Below, piece by piece: positions 17,493 through 28,502 of a stretch of 64,000 nt of DNA (the stretch's first letter is position 1; the number at the start of each line of letters is the position of its first letter). A model generated the notes under the pieces. It did no database searches, had not been told where the DNA came from, and saw nothing but the letters and a program-made list of their open reading frames with translations. This DNA comes from DATKNA01 sp963755755 (GTDB taxonomy: Bacteria; Actinomycetota; Actinomycetes; Actinomycetales; Kineosporiaceae). The translations under genes and the position numbers were made by a program. The DNA is taken from positions 1 through 64,000 of the forward strand of contig CAVWLJ010000006.1 in the NCBI GenBank assembly GCA_963755755.1. Direction: 5' to 3'.

Positions 17493-18743
17493 GTCGCGGG
17501 AGGCGCGATGTCCTGAATACCTGTTTTGGGTGGGTTTCGGCCAGCCGGTTCGGCGAGCCGATCGCCTGGATCATCGGGTGGGACCTCATCCTCGAGTTCG
17601 TCCTCGGTTCCTCGGTCGTCTCCCGCGGATGGTCGGGCTACCTCGGCGACGCCTTGCACCTGCCCAAGTCCCTGTTCGGGGAGTCGTCGACCGTCAACGT
17701 GGGCGCGATGCTCATCGTGCTGGTGCTCGGGATCGTCGCCGTCGTCGGCATCCGCGAGTCGTCATGGGTGACGAACGCGCTCGTCCTGCTCAAGGTCGCC
17801 ATCTGCGTCTTCGTCGTCATCGCCGGACTGTTCTTCGTCAACCGGAGCAACCTCACGCCGTTCGTCCCGCCCGCGCAGCCGGCGTCCGCGGGCGGCGCCG
17901 GCACCGGCCTCGCCCGGCCGCTCTCGCAGGTGGCGTTCGGCATCCCGCCGACGGCGTTCGGGTTCGCCGGCGTCCTCACCGCCGCCGCCGTCGTGTTCTT
18001 CGCCTACACCGGGTTCGAGGCCGTGGCGAACCTCAGCGAGGAGACCAAGCACCCCAGCCGGGACATGCCGCTGGGCCTCATCGGCACGCTCGTGCTCTCG
18101 ACGGTGCTCTACATCGGCGTCGCGTTCGTCGTCGTCGGCATGGTCAAGTACAGCAAGCTGGACGAGGGCGCGCCGATCGCCTCGGCGTTCCGCGGCGGTG
18201 GGCGCGGGCTGGGCGGCGACCCTGGTGTCGATCGCGGCCGTGCTCGGCCTGAGTTCGGTGATCCTCGTCGAACTCGTCGGCATCGGCCGCATCGCCTACG
18301 CCATCACCCGCGACGGCCTGCTGCCCCGCGCCATCGGCCGCATCCACCCCCGCTGGGGGACGCCGTACCGGGCGACGATCGGGATGGTCGTGTTCGTCAT
18401 GCTCATCGCGGGGTTCGTGCCGCTCGCCGACCTGGCGGACCTGGTCAGCATCGGCACGCTCTTCGCGTTCGTGCTCGTCTCCGTCGCGGTGGCGATTCTG
18501 CGGCGCACGAAGCCGGACATGAAGCGGCCGTTCCGGGTGCCGTTCTCCCCCGTGCTCCCGATCCTCTCCGCGCTCCTGTGCCTGTATCTGGCCACGAACC
18601 TGAGCGTCGCCACCTGGCTGCGGTTCGTCGTCTGGCTCGTCGTGGGCCTGCTCATCTACGGGTTCTACGGCCGCCGCCACGCCCGGCTCGCCACGGGCAG
18701 CATGGTCAGGGACGACGCTGGGACGGCACCGCGGCTCGGCTGA
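17468..18743 (+). pseudogene. Truncated and frameshifted APC-family amino-acid permease
   Basis: Homology to amino-acid/polyamine/cation permeases starts abruptly at FGEPIAWIIGWDLILEFVLG near 17545. This normally lies about 95-100 residues into such a protein, so roughly the first three membrane helices are missing. Helices then continue through TGFEAVANLSEETKHPSRD, a family signature, until the frame shifts near 18195 and resumes with GRIAYAITRDGLLP to a TGA at 18741-18743. The region between the MFS stop and the homology is occupied by a large inverted repeat. Even if the frameshift is an assembly error, the missing N-terminus suggests a real deletion, because no start region is present in any frame upstream. 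Confidence 0.7.
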
Positions 18744-21371
18744 TCACGGTCTCGGCGTGGGCGGCGGACCAGCCGGGGAGCTCCGCGATCGGCATCGCCT
18801 TCGCCAGCACCCAGCCCTGGATCTCGTCGACGCCGAGGGCGTCCAGCGCCTGCCACGTGCGGTCGTCCTCGACGCCCTCGGCGACGACGTACAGGTTCAG
18901 CGTCCGGGCCAGCTCCACGATGGAGCGGACGATGGCGGCGTCGTCAGGCTCGTCGACCATCCGGTGCACGAAGGACCGGTCCACCTTGACCTCGTTCACC
19001 GGCAGGCGGCGTAGGTACGACAGCGAGGAGTAGCCGGTGCCGAAGTCGTCGACCGAGAGCCGCAGGCCGCGGTCCCGCAGCGCGTGCAGGACGTCGAGGG
19101 TGCCGGCGGGGTCCGCCATGATGTGGCTCTCGGTGATCTCCAGCGTGAGCAGGTCGGCCGGCAGGTCGTAGCGGCGCAGCAGCCGGTCGACGATCCGGAC
19201 CAGGGAGTCGTCGCCGAGCGACTTGACGGACACGTTGACCGACACGCCGACCCCGGGGGCGATGTCCTGCCAGCCGGCGCAGCCCGCGATCGCGCGGTCG
19301 AGCACCAGCTGGGTCAGTGGATGGATCAGGCCGCTGCGTTCGGCGAGGGACACGAACTCGGGGGTGGGCACCGGGCCGCGGGCCGGCGTCCGCCAACGGA
19401 CGAGGGCCTCGGTGCCGCACAGCGCCCCGGTCGTCGCCTGCACCTTGGGCTGGACGTGCACCTCGACGTCGCCGTGCGCGATGGCCTGCCGCAACTCGCT
19501 CACCAGCGCCAGCTTGGACGGGTTCGACGTGTCCATGCCGCCGTCGAAGACCCGAACCGGCCGGCCGGTGTGCTTGGCCTCGTACATGGCGAGGTCGGCG
19601 CGCTTGAGCAGCACGCCCGGCATGGTGCCGTGGTCGGGGGCGAGCGCGATGCCGAGGCTGCCTGACACGTCGACCTCGATCCCGGAGAGCAGCACGGGCG
19701 CGTCGAGGGACTCGTGCAACCGCCGGGCCACCTCGAGGGCGGTCTCGGAGTCCGGGCACCGGTCGATGAGCAGGGCGAACTCGTCGCCGCCGAGCCGGGC
19801 GACGAACGCGTCCCCGGCCAGGCCTCCGGTCAGCCGCGCCGCGACCTCGCGGAGCAGCTCGTCGCCGTGCGCGTGGCCCAGCGTGTCGTTGACGTCCTTG
19901 AAGGAGTCCAGGTCCAGGATGCCGACGCCGAACCGGCCGTCCGGGACCTCGAGCCGGGCCTCCAGCTCGCGCTGCAGCGCGGCCCGGTTGGGCAGCCCGG
20001 TCAGCGGGATCGTGCAGCGCCTCGTGCCGGAGCCGGTCGAGCAGCTCGCCGTTGCGCAGCGCCACCGCCGCCTGGTTCGCCACCGTCTGCAGCACGCGGA
20101 CGTCGACCGCCTCGAAGCCGCGCGCGTCGCCGAGCCGGTCGTCGACCGCGAGCAGCCCCACCGGACCGCTCTCGCCCAGCATCGGCACCATGATGCTGTC
20201 GCGCAGGTGGTGCCGCTCCAGCCAGGCGCGATGCTCCGGCTCGCGGGTGTTGCGGGCGACGAGCACGGGCTGGGCCGCCCCGACGACGGCCTGCAGCGCC
20301 CAGGGCGCGTCGCTGAGGTACTGCGGGGCCCCGCGCCGCAGCTGGTTCCCGGCCTCGAGGACGATCTCGAGGCCCTCGTCACCCCCGTCGGAGCCGGGCA
20401 CGCCTCCGACGTACACCCGGGCCCGCTCGGCGTGCAGGATCTCGCGGGCCTGGGCGAGGACGCCGTGCAGCACGTCGTCCACGCCCGGCGCACGCGAGAT
20501 GACCTGGCTGAACCGGTGGAGGCGTTCGAGGGCGAGGTGACGCTCCCGGAGCTCGGCGTACGCCCGATACCCCAGGAGGAGCAGGACGATGACGGTCGCG
20601 AGCGGCACCGCGGCCCAGGTGTTGTCCTCCCACGCCGCCCACACCGTCGCGCCGAGCATGCAGACGGCGACGGCCTGGATCGCGCCCTCGAACGCGGGCC
20701 GGAGGAGCACGCCCAGCCGTACGGCCCCCTCCAGCAGGGCGATGACCAGCCCGACCCCGATCGCCGAGAAGGCGCTGGACGCCGCGGCCGCGGTCGTGGC
20801 GGCGGCCCACCGCAGCTCCGGCGGGGTCGCCGGTCCGGTGAGCGCCCCGAAGACGACGACGGCGACGCCGGCCTCGGCCGCCGCCAGGGTGAGGTTGAAG
20901 AGGAGCTTCTCCGGGCGCCGGTACTGCTTGCGGAGCAGGCCGAAGCCGACGAGCAGCCCGGCCGTGCGGCAGAGCACGACGAGAGCCCGGAGACAGCGAC
21001 ATGAGCGCGAGGAAGGTCGGCGCCTCGCTGATGTAGACCGACCGCGCCTCCCGGCGCAGCTGGACGTCGACGACGAACGCCTGGGTGGCGGCGAAGAGGG
21101 CCACGAGGGCGGGGGCCGGGATTCCGTGCCCCGCGGGGGCTCCGCGCCCGTGCGTGAGGAGGAGGGCCCAGACCGCGATCCCCACCCAGACGGCGCTGAG
21201 CACGGGCACGACGAGCACGCTGAGACGCCGCGGGCGCTCGGTCCCCTGCTCCGGGACCGCCCCCGCGGCAACCGCGTCGCCGTCGCCGGGCTCGCCTGCC
21301 ACGAGGGATTTCTCGCCCTGAACGCCCGATTCCTGAGCCGTCCAGGGGCGGATGCACCGAACGGATGACAC
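18706..21371 (-). CDS. Membrane GAF-GGDEF-EAL cyclic-di-GMP protein, two frameshifts
   Basis: A protein of about 888 residues with an N-terminal membrane region of six to eight helices, a GAF-like segment (about residues 300-440), a diguanylate cyclase domain and a phosphodiesterase domain. The cyclase signature RLGGDEFALL is intact. The phosphodiesterase shows TEALVRW (EAL), NVSVKSL, EITESHIM, DDFGTGYSS and EVKVDRSFV, so its metal and catalytic residues are present. The frame breaks near 20990 and again at 20010, where GATCCCGCTG would need one fewer C to give the usual HDPLTGLPNR. Both activities may balance cyclic-di-GMP. The start is uncertain; a GTG at 21371 is used. Its 3' end overlaps that of the permease remnant. 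Confidence 0.8.
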
Positions 21372-21476
21372 TCGTCGCCGGGCGTCACCGGTTCGGAGCC
21401 TCGCGTCGTGCCGGAGGTCCCGGTTCTCATGGGATATGCAAGCGGAGAGTCGTCGGACGACCACGGAAGGCGATCG

Positions 21477-23238
21477 ATGAGGACGAGACAATGGATGGCG
21501 ACAGCACTCGCCACCGCGGTTCCCGCGGTGCTCGCAGTGCTGACAGTCGGCGGTGCGCCGCCGGCGTCCGCGACAGCGGTCGCACCCGGGCCCATGGTCC
21601 GGGTGGTGGTGACCGGAGCGCCGGGCGCACAGCCCGCGGTGGCAGCGGCCGTGACCGCCCTGGGCGGGAAGGTCGAGGCCGAGCTCGGCGTCGTCGACGG
21701 TGTCTCCGCCGACGTGCCGGCCTCAGCCGTGAACGCGCTGCGGCAGGCGCCGGGGGTGAGGTCCGTCAGCGCGGACATCCGGGGCCGGCTGCAGAGCGTC
21801 GACCCCGCGCTGGGGTACGACGTGGCGGGTGACGACGGGTCGCTCTTCGACGTCGCCCAGATCACCCATGCGAAGGACGCCTGGAACAAGGGCTACACCG
21901 GCAAGGGCGTGGACGTGGCCCTGATCGACAGCGGGGTCGCTCCGGTGCAGGGCCTGAACAGCGGAAACGTGGTGCAGGGCCCGGATCTGTCGTTCGAGTC
22001 GCAGGACCCGGCGCTGGTGCACAAGGACACCTTCGGCCACGGCACCCACATGGGGTCGATCATCGTCGGGCGGGACACCGTCGGCACCGGCGCGACCTAC
22101 GCCAAGACGGACACGGCCCACCAGTTCGTCGGGATCGCTCCCGACGCCCGGCTGGTCGCGCTGAAGGTGGCGGCCGCCGACGGCGGCAGCGACGTCAGCC
22201 AGGTCATCGCCGCGATCGACTGGGTGACGCAGCACGCCCACGACCCCGGCATGAACATCCGGGTGCTCAACCTCAGCTACGGGACGGACTCGACCCAGAG
22301 CCCGGCGCTGGACCCGCTGGCGTACGCGGTCGAGAACGCCTGGCGCGCCGGCGTCGTCGTGGTCGTCTCCAGCGGCAACGACGGCACCACCCGAATGGAG
22401 CTCGCGGACCCGGCCGTCGACCCGCTCGTGATCGCGGTGGGCGCGGACGACCCCAACGGCACGGACCAGGTCGGCGACGACTCGGTGCCGCCGTTCGCGC
22501 AGCGCGGCACCCTGACGCGGCACGTGGACGTGATCGCCCCCGGCGTGCACATCCTCGGGCTGCGTGACCCGGGCGGCAGCGTCGACATGGCCAATCCGGG
22601 CGCCCGGGTCGGGAGCCGGTTCATGCGCGGTTCGGGCACCTCGCAGGCGGCCGCGGTGGTCTCCGGGCTCGCCGCGCTCTACCTGCAGAAGTACCCCACC
22701 GCGACGGCGGACCAGGTGAAGGCGGCGCTGATGAACAGCGCCACCGCTCCCGAACTACGTCAAGAAGATCCTGGCCGGTCTGGGTGTGCCTGACATCAAC
22801 AAGGCGATCAACACCCCGCTGCCGTCGGCGGCGCTGGCCGCGCAGCTCCCGACCGGTGCCAACGGCACCGGCACGCTCGAAGGGGCGCGCGGCTCGGCCC
22901 ACGTCTCGAACTCCTACGGCCTCCTGACCGGGGAGAAGGACATCTTCGGCAAGGCGTGGAACGCTCCCAGCTGGGCCTCGGCCTCCGCGGCCCGTACGAG
23001 CTGGAACGGCGGGACGTGGCGAGGGGTCGACTGGACGAACTCCGCGTGGTCGTCCTCCGGCACGTGGGACGCCCATTCGTGGTCGGCCTACGACTGGACG
23101 GCCCACTCCTGGAGCGCCCACTCGTGGTCGGCACACTCCTGGACCACGGCCGGCTGGGACGCCCACTCCTGGACGGACAGCAGCTGGCAGAGCTGCTCGT
23201 GGAGCTCCTCGTCCTGGAGCAGCGCCTCGTGGAGCTGA
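21477..23238 (+). CDS. Secreted S8 subtilisin-like protease with Trp-rich repeat tail, frameshifted
   Basis: An exported serine protease of about 587 residues. It has a signal peptide (MRTRQWMATALATAVPAVLA, cleavage near ASA), an I9-like propeptide (about 45-110) and an S8 catalytic domain. The triad is visible as Asp in VALIDSGVAP, His in FGHGTHMGSI and Ser in GSGTSQAAAV. The frame shifts near 22750 and resumes with a linker followed by about 90 residues in which Trp recurs every three to ten residues, as in AHSWSAHSWSAHSW, ending in SSASWS. Such tails are known in some actinobacterial subtilases and may bind cell wall or polymer. The ATG at 21477 has a GGAAGG upstream. Confidence 0.85.
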
Positions 23239-23500
23239 CGCCAGGAGGTTCCGCCCGGGAGGGGTGAACCGCCTCACATCGGGGCATGGCGGGAACGCGG
23301 CGGCGACGTCGTTCGCTGGTCGAAGAGACGACGCCGTCGCGTTCCTGCCCGCCCACGTTCCCCTCCCGGAGTCATGCCAGATCCACGCCCTGCCCCGTCC
23401 ACCCGTCCCGACCCACCCACGCAGAGCCTGCCGAGCGTGAAGGAGCACGACGACGACCACCGCCGCCGGGGCCGTCGCCCAGGACCGGCCCTCCGGCGGG

Positions 23501-24293
23501 TTGAGCGTCACCCAGATCGGCGGCGGCGCACTGGCTGCCGTGACGGCGGCGGTCGCGGCGTCCTACCTCGGGGTCGCCGGTACCATTTCCGGTGCCGCGG
23601 TCGGCTCGGTGATCTCCACGATCGCCGCGACCCTGTACTCCAACTCCCTCAAGCGCGCCGCCCTCGCGAGCCGGACCCTGGTCGTCAAGCAGACCCTGGC
23701 CCCCGCCGTCCGGAGCCCGCAGCCCGAGGTGGCCGAACCGCCCGGCGAGCCGGAGGCCGCTCCGCACCTGTTGGAGGACTCGGTCTGGCAGCGCATCCGG
23801 TGGAAGCCCGTGATGCTCGTCGCCGGCGGGGTCTTCGTCATCGCGATGGCGTTCATCTTCGCTCAGCGAGCTCGCACTCGGCCACCCGATCTCCAACGCG
23901 GACGAGCAGGGGACGACGATCAGCAACCTCGGTGGCTCGTCGTCGCAGCCGTCGCAGACCCCGGCGCCGGCGACCACGCCCACGCCCTCGTCGAGCGACA
24001 CCGGGACGCCCACGCCGTCGACGTCGGCCACGCCCACGGCCGGCCCGAGCCCGTCGGCGTCCGCGCCCTCGACGACCGAGGGGACGGCGCCCTCGTCGTC
24101 CTCCTCCGGAGCGTCCGCGACGACGGCGCCGCAGACGACGGCGCCCACGACCGGCGCCAGCTCGTCCGCGCCCGCAGCTACCCCGGCGGCTGAGGCCCGC
24201 CTCTCAAGGCTCCGGTCCACCCTGGTCATCGGGGTCACCGTGACCATCTGGTCGAGCCTGGACGCCGTCGTCGAGCCCGAGGAGACGCCATGA
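23501..24293 (+). CDS. Membrane protein with Ser/Thr/Pro-rich tail, frameshifted
   Basis: This resembles actinobacterial proteins of unknown function that begin with a glycine/alanine-rich membrane region (SVTQIGGGALAAVTAAVAAS). A second helix, WKPVMLVAGGVFVIAMAFI, lies near residue 110. The frame then shifts near 23865; the continuation ELALGHPISNADEQGTTISN and about 90 residues of Ser, Thr, Pro and Ala fit an extracytoplasmic linker. In that frame the stop is at 24293, overlapping the ATG of acdS. Another stop at 24193 is possible if there is a second indel. The TTG start at 23501 is weak, since an in-frame stop lies about 60 bases upstream. Function unknown. Confidence 0.55.
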
Positions 24294-25322
24294 CCGTTCC
24301 CGAGACCGCGGTCCCGTTCCCGCGGTACCCCTTGCTCTTCGGGCCCTCGCCCGTGCACCGGCTGGAGCGGCTCACCCAGCACCTGGGGGGCCCGGAGGTG
24401 TGGGCCAAGCGGGAGGACTGCAACTCGGGCATCGCGTTCGGCGGGAACAAGACCCGCAAGCTGGAGTACCTCGTCGCCGACGCGCTGGAGCAGGGCTGCG
24501 ACACGCTCGTGTCGATCGGGGGCGTGCAGTCCAACCACACCCGTCAGGTCGCCGCCGTGGCGGCCCGGGTCGGCCTGCGGTGCGTCCTCGTGCAGGAGAG
24601 CTGGGTGGACTGGCCCGACGCCGTGTACGACAAGGTCGGCAACATCCTGCTCTCCCGCCTCGCGGGCGCCGACGTCCGGCTGGTCCGCGCGGGTTTCGGC
24701 ATCGGGTTCAAGGAGAGCTGGCAGCAGGCGATCCGCGAGATCGAAGCGGGCGGGCGGGAGGCCGTACGCGATCCCCGCCGGCGCCTCCGACCACCGCCTC
24801 GGCGGCCTCGGCTTCGCCCGCTGGGCGTTCGAGGTGGCCGAGCAGGAGCGCGAGCTGGGCGTCTTCTTCGACACCGTCGTCGTGTGCTCGGTCACCGGGA
24901 GCACCCAGGCCGGCATGATCGCGGGCTTCGCGGCCCTGCAGGCGGCGGGCGGCCGGCCCCGGCGGGTCCTCGGGATCGACGGCTCGGCCAAGCCGAAGGA
25001 GACCTGGGACCATGTGGCGCGCATCGCCCGCAGCACTGCGGAGCTGATCGGCGTCGACCGCGAGCTCGAGGACGACGAGATCGTCCTCGACGACCGCTAC
25101 CACGCCGGGACCTACGGCATCCCTGACGAGCGGACGCTCGACGCGATGCGCACAGCCGCCCGGACCGAAGGGATGATCACCGACCCGGTGTACGAGGGGA
25201 AGTCCATGGCAGCCCTGATCGACCTGGTCCGGACCCGCGAGATCGGCGCCGACTCCACCGTGCTCTACGCCCACCTCGGCGGCCAGCCCGCGCTCAACGG
25301 CTACAGCGCCCTCTTCTCCTGA
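24290..25322 (+). CDS. acdS: 1-aminocyclopropane-1-carboxylate deaminase, frameshifted
   Basis: A PLP enzyme that opens ACC to 2-oxobutyrate and ammonia and so lowers plant ethylene; some relatives act on D-cysteine instead. The sequence follows the ACC deaminase family closely: FPRYPLLFGPSP, AKREDCNSGIAFGGNKTRKL with the PLP lysine in GGNK, SIGGVQSNHTRQVAAVA, VVCSVTGSTQAGMI, ARTEGMITDPVYEGKSM with the active-site Tyr, and YAHLGGQPALNGYS. Expected size is about 343 residues. The span is one base too long, and removing one G near 24770 restores GRPYAIPAGASDHRLGGLG. The ATG overlaps the previous stop. Confidence 0.85.
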
Positions 25323-25338
25323 CGCCGGCCGGCACCCG

Positions 25339-26161
25339 TCAGCCCACTGCGGCCAGCCTGGCGAGCACCGGCTCGAACGCCTGCGCGAGCTCGGCGGGGA
25401 CGACGATCTCGTCGATGCCGAGCGCGCCGGCCCGGCGCAGCAGCTCCGCCGCGGCGGCGTCCGGGTCGTCGCCCGAGAACCACCCGGCCGCGCCGCGGTC
25501 GTGCAGGATGGCGGCCTCGAGCCCGCCGCGCGCGAGCCATGCGGGCACCGTGTCCCCGATCCCGCTCACCTGGTGACTGAGCCGGACCCGGCGACCGGCG
25601 AGGGCGTGCGCCCGCTCGGCCGCCTGGGCGAGCTCATCGGGCGTGGCCAGGGGGCCGACGGCGAGCGCGATCCGGTCCTCGGGCCCGGTGACGAGCTCCC
25701 CCGCCACCTGCAGCATTCGGTTGCCGCCGGCCGCGACGGCCACCGCGGGCACCGGCGCGACCTGGGCCCGGACCGCGGCCACCTGCTCGCTCACCTGCGC
25801 GATCCGCTCGACGCCGGAGCGCCACGGCAGGCCGAGCCGCTCGGCCTCCTCCCGGGCGTCGGGCCGGCCCGCGCCGATGCCGAGCTCGAAGCGCCCGCCG
25901 GAGAGGAGTTGGAGCGCCGAGACCTCGCGGACGAGGCCGCCCGGCGTCCGCAGCGGTGCCGCTGCCACCCAGGTCCGCAGCCGCAGCCGTGTGGTCACTC
26001 CGGCCGCGACGGCGAGCGCCACGAACGGCGACGGCGTCCACAGGGTGTCCGGGACGAGCAAGGTGCCCCACCCCGAGCTCTCCAGCTCACTGCACCAGCT
26101 CGTGCCAGGCCGGCCCCGAGGGAGCCGGCGTCGCGATGACAGCAGTCCGGACGGAGGACAT
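25339..26161 (-). CDS. LLM-class (luciferase-like) flavin oxidoreductase, frameshifted
   Basis: A luciferase-fold oxidoreductase of about 274 residues, of the kind that uses FMN or F420. The core shows GWGTLLVPDTLWTPSPFVALA, LRLRTWVAAAPLRTPGGL and LQLLSGGRFELGIGAGRPDA. The N-terminal 26 or so residues (MSSVRTAVIATPAPSGPAWHELVQ) are in a different frame and begin at an ATG at 26161. One extra base near 26085 separates them from ELESSGWGTLL. Without correction the protein would start only at a TTG at 26061 and lack its first strand. Substrate is not evident. It converges on acdS with 16 bases between stops. Confidence 0.75.
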
Positions 26162-26232
26162 CCGTCGCACCCCCTCGCTCGACAGCGGAACGCCGAGACT
26201 AGGCCATGCGCCGGATCACGATCCGGCGGGGA

Positions 26233-27039
26233 TCAGCGGTCGAACTGGATCGTGACGTCGGTGAAGCCGAGCGGGCGCAGCAGGCCCTGCAGGGTGGTCC
26301 GGGTGCTGGCCTCGGACGCGGTTCACGAGCTGGTCGTCCGCGCCGGCTGCCTGGGCGAGCTTCTGCGTGGCGGTGGCGTAGATCTGCTGCTGCTGGTCCG
26401 GGCTGCCGTTGAACAGGTCGCCGATCGCGTCGACGACACCCCGGTCGGAGCTGTAGACGTGGCTGGCCTGCAGGTCGAGGTGCGGCGCGGAGATCTGCGG
26501 CTTCGCGAGGTGGATGGTCGCGGCGGTGCGCGCGTCGTTCACGGTGACGGCGCCGGCGGGCAGGTCGCGCAGGTTCACGGTGGTGCCGACGTCGCCCACC
26601 GCCACGAAGAGCACGCGCCGCCCGGCCAGGAACGACGGCACGTGGTCCACGCTGTGCTCGATGTCGACGATCATCTCGTAGTGGCCGGACGCCGACTGCA
26701 AGCGTGCCGAGATCGCTGACGGCCTTGAGCACGGCGGGGCCGCTCCGGTCGACGGTCCTGCTCGTGACCAGGCCGTTCTTGAACGGGTTGGCATCGCCGA
26801 CGGCGCGGATGACCATGCTGAGGCCGACGGCGGCGGACAGGCCGAGAACCGCGAGGACGGCGAAGAACCAGACCGTGCGCGGCACCACCCGGGTGCGCAC
26901 CGGGGCGGCCGGCGCGTCGAGAGCCGCCGGGACCGTCGTCGGGCGCGCGCTCGGGGTCCTGCGGCACGAGGGGCAGTTCGGCGGTGTCCGGGCCGTTCCG
27001 CTGGTCGAGCGGTCGCGTCGTCGTGCCTGTCGAGCCCAT
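26233..27039 (-). CDS. DUF4230 membrane-anchored protein, several frameshifts
   Basis: A DUF4230 protein of about 268 residues. A hydrophilic N-terminus (MGSTGTTTRPLDQRNG) leads to one membrane helix (TVWFFAVLAVLGLSAAVGL), then an extracytoplasmic region with the family sequence GHYEMIVDIEHSV, FVAVGDVGTTVNLRDL and ADDQLVNRV, ending FTDVTIQFDR before a TGA at 26233. The pieces lie in all three frames, with breaks near 26935, 26700 and 26310. The summed length remains a multiple of three. The family has no established function. The ATG at 27039 is inferred. Confidence 0.65.
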
Positions 27040-27156
27040 GCGGCCCTCCCGATTCGCTCACATCCGTCACGAGATGGTCGCACGCCGCAACCGAAAGGCG
27101 TCAACGCCGGCCGCCGGCCATCTACTCCCAGCGGCGCGACGTCGTTCCGGGGAGGG

Positions 27157-27672
27157 TCAGTCCCCCGTCGCGCCGTCGATGCACTCGCGCAGCAGGTCCG
27201 CGTGGCCGTTGTGCCGGGCGTACTCCTCGATCATGTGCAGGTAGATCCACCGCAGGTCGACCTGTTGCCCGCGGCGGCTGGTCCCGACGTCGTCGAGGCC
27301 GTGGCGGGCGGCGACGGCGCGGACGGCGTCCAGCTCCGCCTCGAACGCCGCCAGGTCGTCGTCCGCGCGGGCGGGGTCGGTGTCGTCGAAGTCGCCGTCC
27401 TCGTTGTCGTCCGTGTAGTAGAGCGGAGGCACGTCCTCGCCCTCCAGCCTCCGCCGGAACCAGCTGCGCTCGACCTCGGTCATGTGCCGGACCAGGCCGA
27501 GCAGCGAGAGCGTCGAGGGTGGGACGCTGCGGGTGGCGAGCTGCTCGGCGGAGAGGCCCGCGCACTTCAGAAGCAGCGTCGCGCGGTGGAACTCCAGCCA
27601 GGCCTCGAGGGCGGGTCGTTCGGCGTCCAGGAAGGGCGGGTCGGTGCGCGCAGGCGCGGTCCAGGGCGGCAT
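27157..27672 (-). CDS. DinB-family (DUF664) protein
   Basis: A 171-residue four-helix-bundle protein of the DinB/YfiT-like family. The typical starting segment LEFHRATLLLKCAGLSAEQL, the LGLVRHMTEVERSWF helix with a metal-ligand His, and the final IYLHMIEEYARHNGHADLLRE helix with two further His are all present, so the three-His metal site is intact. Members include mycothiol- or bacillithiol-dependent transferases, which would fit a mycothiol-containing actinobacterium, but no substrate can be assigned. The ATG at 27672 is the first plausible start; the frame is open upstream only as antisense to the kinase gene. Confidence 0.8.
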   Translation of the reverse strand: MPPWTAPARTDPPFLDAERPALEAWLEFHRATLLLKCAGLSAEQLATRSVPPSTLSLLGLVRHMTEVERSWFRRRLEGEDVPPLYYTDDNEDGDFDDTDPARADDDLAAFEAELDAVRAVAARHGLDDVGTSRRGQQVDLRWIYLHMIEEYARHNGHADLLRECIDGATGD

Positions 27673-27725
27673 GGACGCCGACGCTAGCGACCCCGGCGTT
27701 CGCCGCGCACCCGATATCCGCGCCG

Positions 27726-28502
27726 TCAGCGGTAGCGGCGGGCGGTGGCGGCGGCGCGGGCGCCGTACCCGGGGCCGAACAGCACGGCGTGCACGAGCAG
27801 CGGGAACAGCTGGTGCAGCCCCACCCGCTCGCGCCACCCGGCGGCGAGCGGCCAGACCTCCTGGTACCTGGCGAGCACCAGGTCGAGGTGCGGCATCCCG
27901 AAGAGGGCGAGCATCGCCAGGTCGCTCTCGCGGTGGCCGCCGTGCGCGGCCGGGTCGACGAGCACCGCGCCGTCGGGCGACCACAGGACGTTCCCGGACC
28001 AGAGGTCGCCGTGCAGCCGCGCGGGCGGCTCTGCGGGGTCGCCGGCCAGGTCGCCGTCGGCCTCCAGCCGGTCGCAGACGGCGTCGATCACGCGCGCGTC
28101 CTCGGCCCGGAGGGCAGCGGCGTCCCGGGCCGCCCGGAGATAGGGGCGCAGCCGGTGCCGCGCGAAGAAGACCGCCCACGGCAGGGGTTCGGCGGCGAAG
28201 GAGAGCGCAGCCGCACCGATGTATCCCGGCCCCCGCCACCCCGGCGGCGCGCAGCCGAACCACGGCGCGCCGGCGCGGTGGGTCGCGGCCAGGCTGCCGC
28301 CGAACGCGGCGGCCGCCTCGCCCGTGGGCGGTCCGGGGACCACCCTCTCCAGCTCGATCCGGCCCGGAGCGACGGAGCGGACGCGGACGACGCGGGCACC
28401 GCCGGCGGCCTCGGCGTCCGCGAGCCAGGCGAGCCCGGCAGCCTCGACCTCGAAGAAGCCGGGCGGCGCGACGGCGTCCGCCTTGACGAACGTCGGCGTC
28501 AT
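27726..28502 (-). CDS. Fructosamine kinase-family protein
   Basis: A 258-residue aminoglycoside/fructosamine kinase-fold protein that phosphorylates sugar adducts on amines so that they can be removed. The catalytic loop LHGDLWSGNVLW and the metal-binding segment LVDPAAHGGHRESDLAML are typical of this family, and EPLPWAVFFARHRLRPYL lies where relatives have W-x-FF-x-RLxP. The ATG overlaps the stop of the upstream phosphatase gene as ATGA, indicating translational coupling. That arrangement suggests a small operon of phosphatase and kinase. Confidence 0.85.
   Translation of the reverse strand: MTPTFVKADAVAPPGFFEVEAAGLAWLADAEAAGGARVVRVRSVAPGRIELERVVPGPPTGEAAAAFGGSLAATHRAGAPWFGCAPPGWRGPGYIGAAALSFAAEPLPWAVFFARHRLRPYLRAARDAAALRAEDARVIDAVCDRLEADGDLAGDPAEPPARLHGDLWSGNVLWSPDGAVLVDPAAHGGHRESDLAMLALFGMPHLDLVLARYQEVWPLAAGWRERVGLHQLFPLLVHAVLFGPGYGARAAATARRYR

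Noticed and set aside
18944..21889. A 981-codon minus-strand frame crossing the start of the subtilase
   Set aside because: Only its middle portion is part of the GGDEF-EAL protein; its first 180 codons are antisense to the subtilase signal and propeptide.
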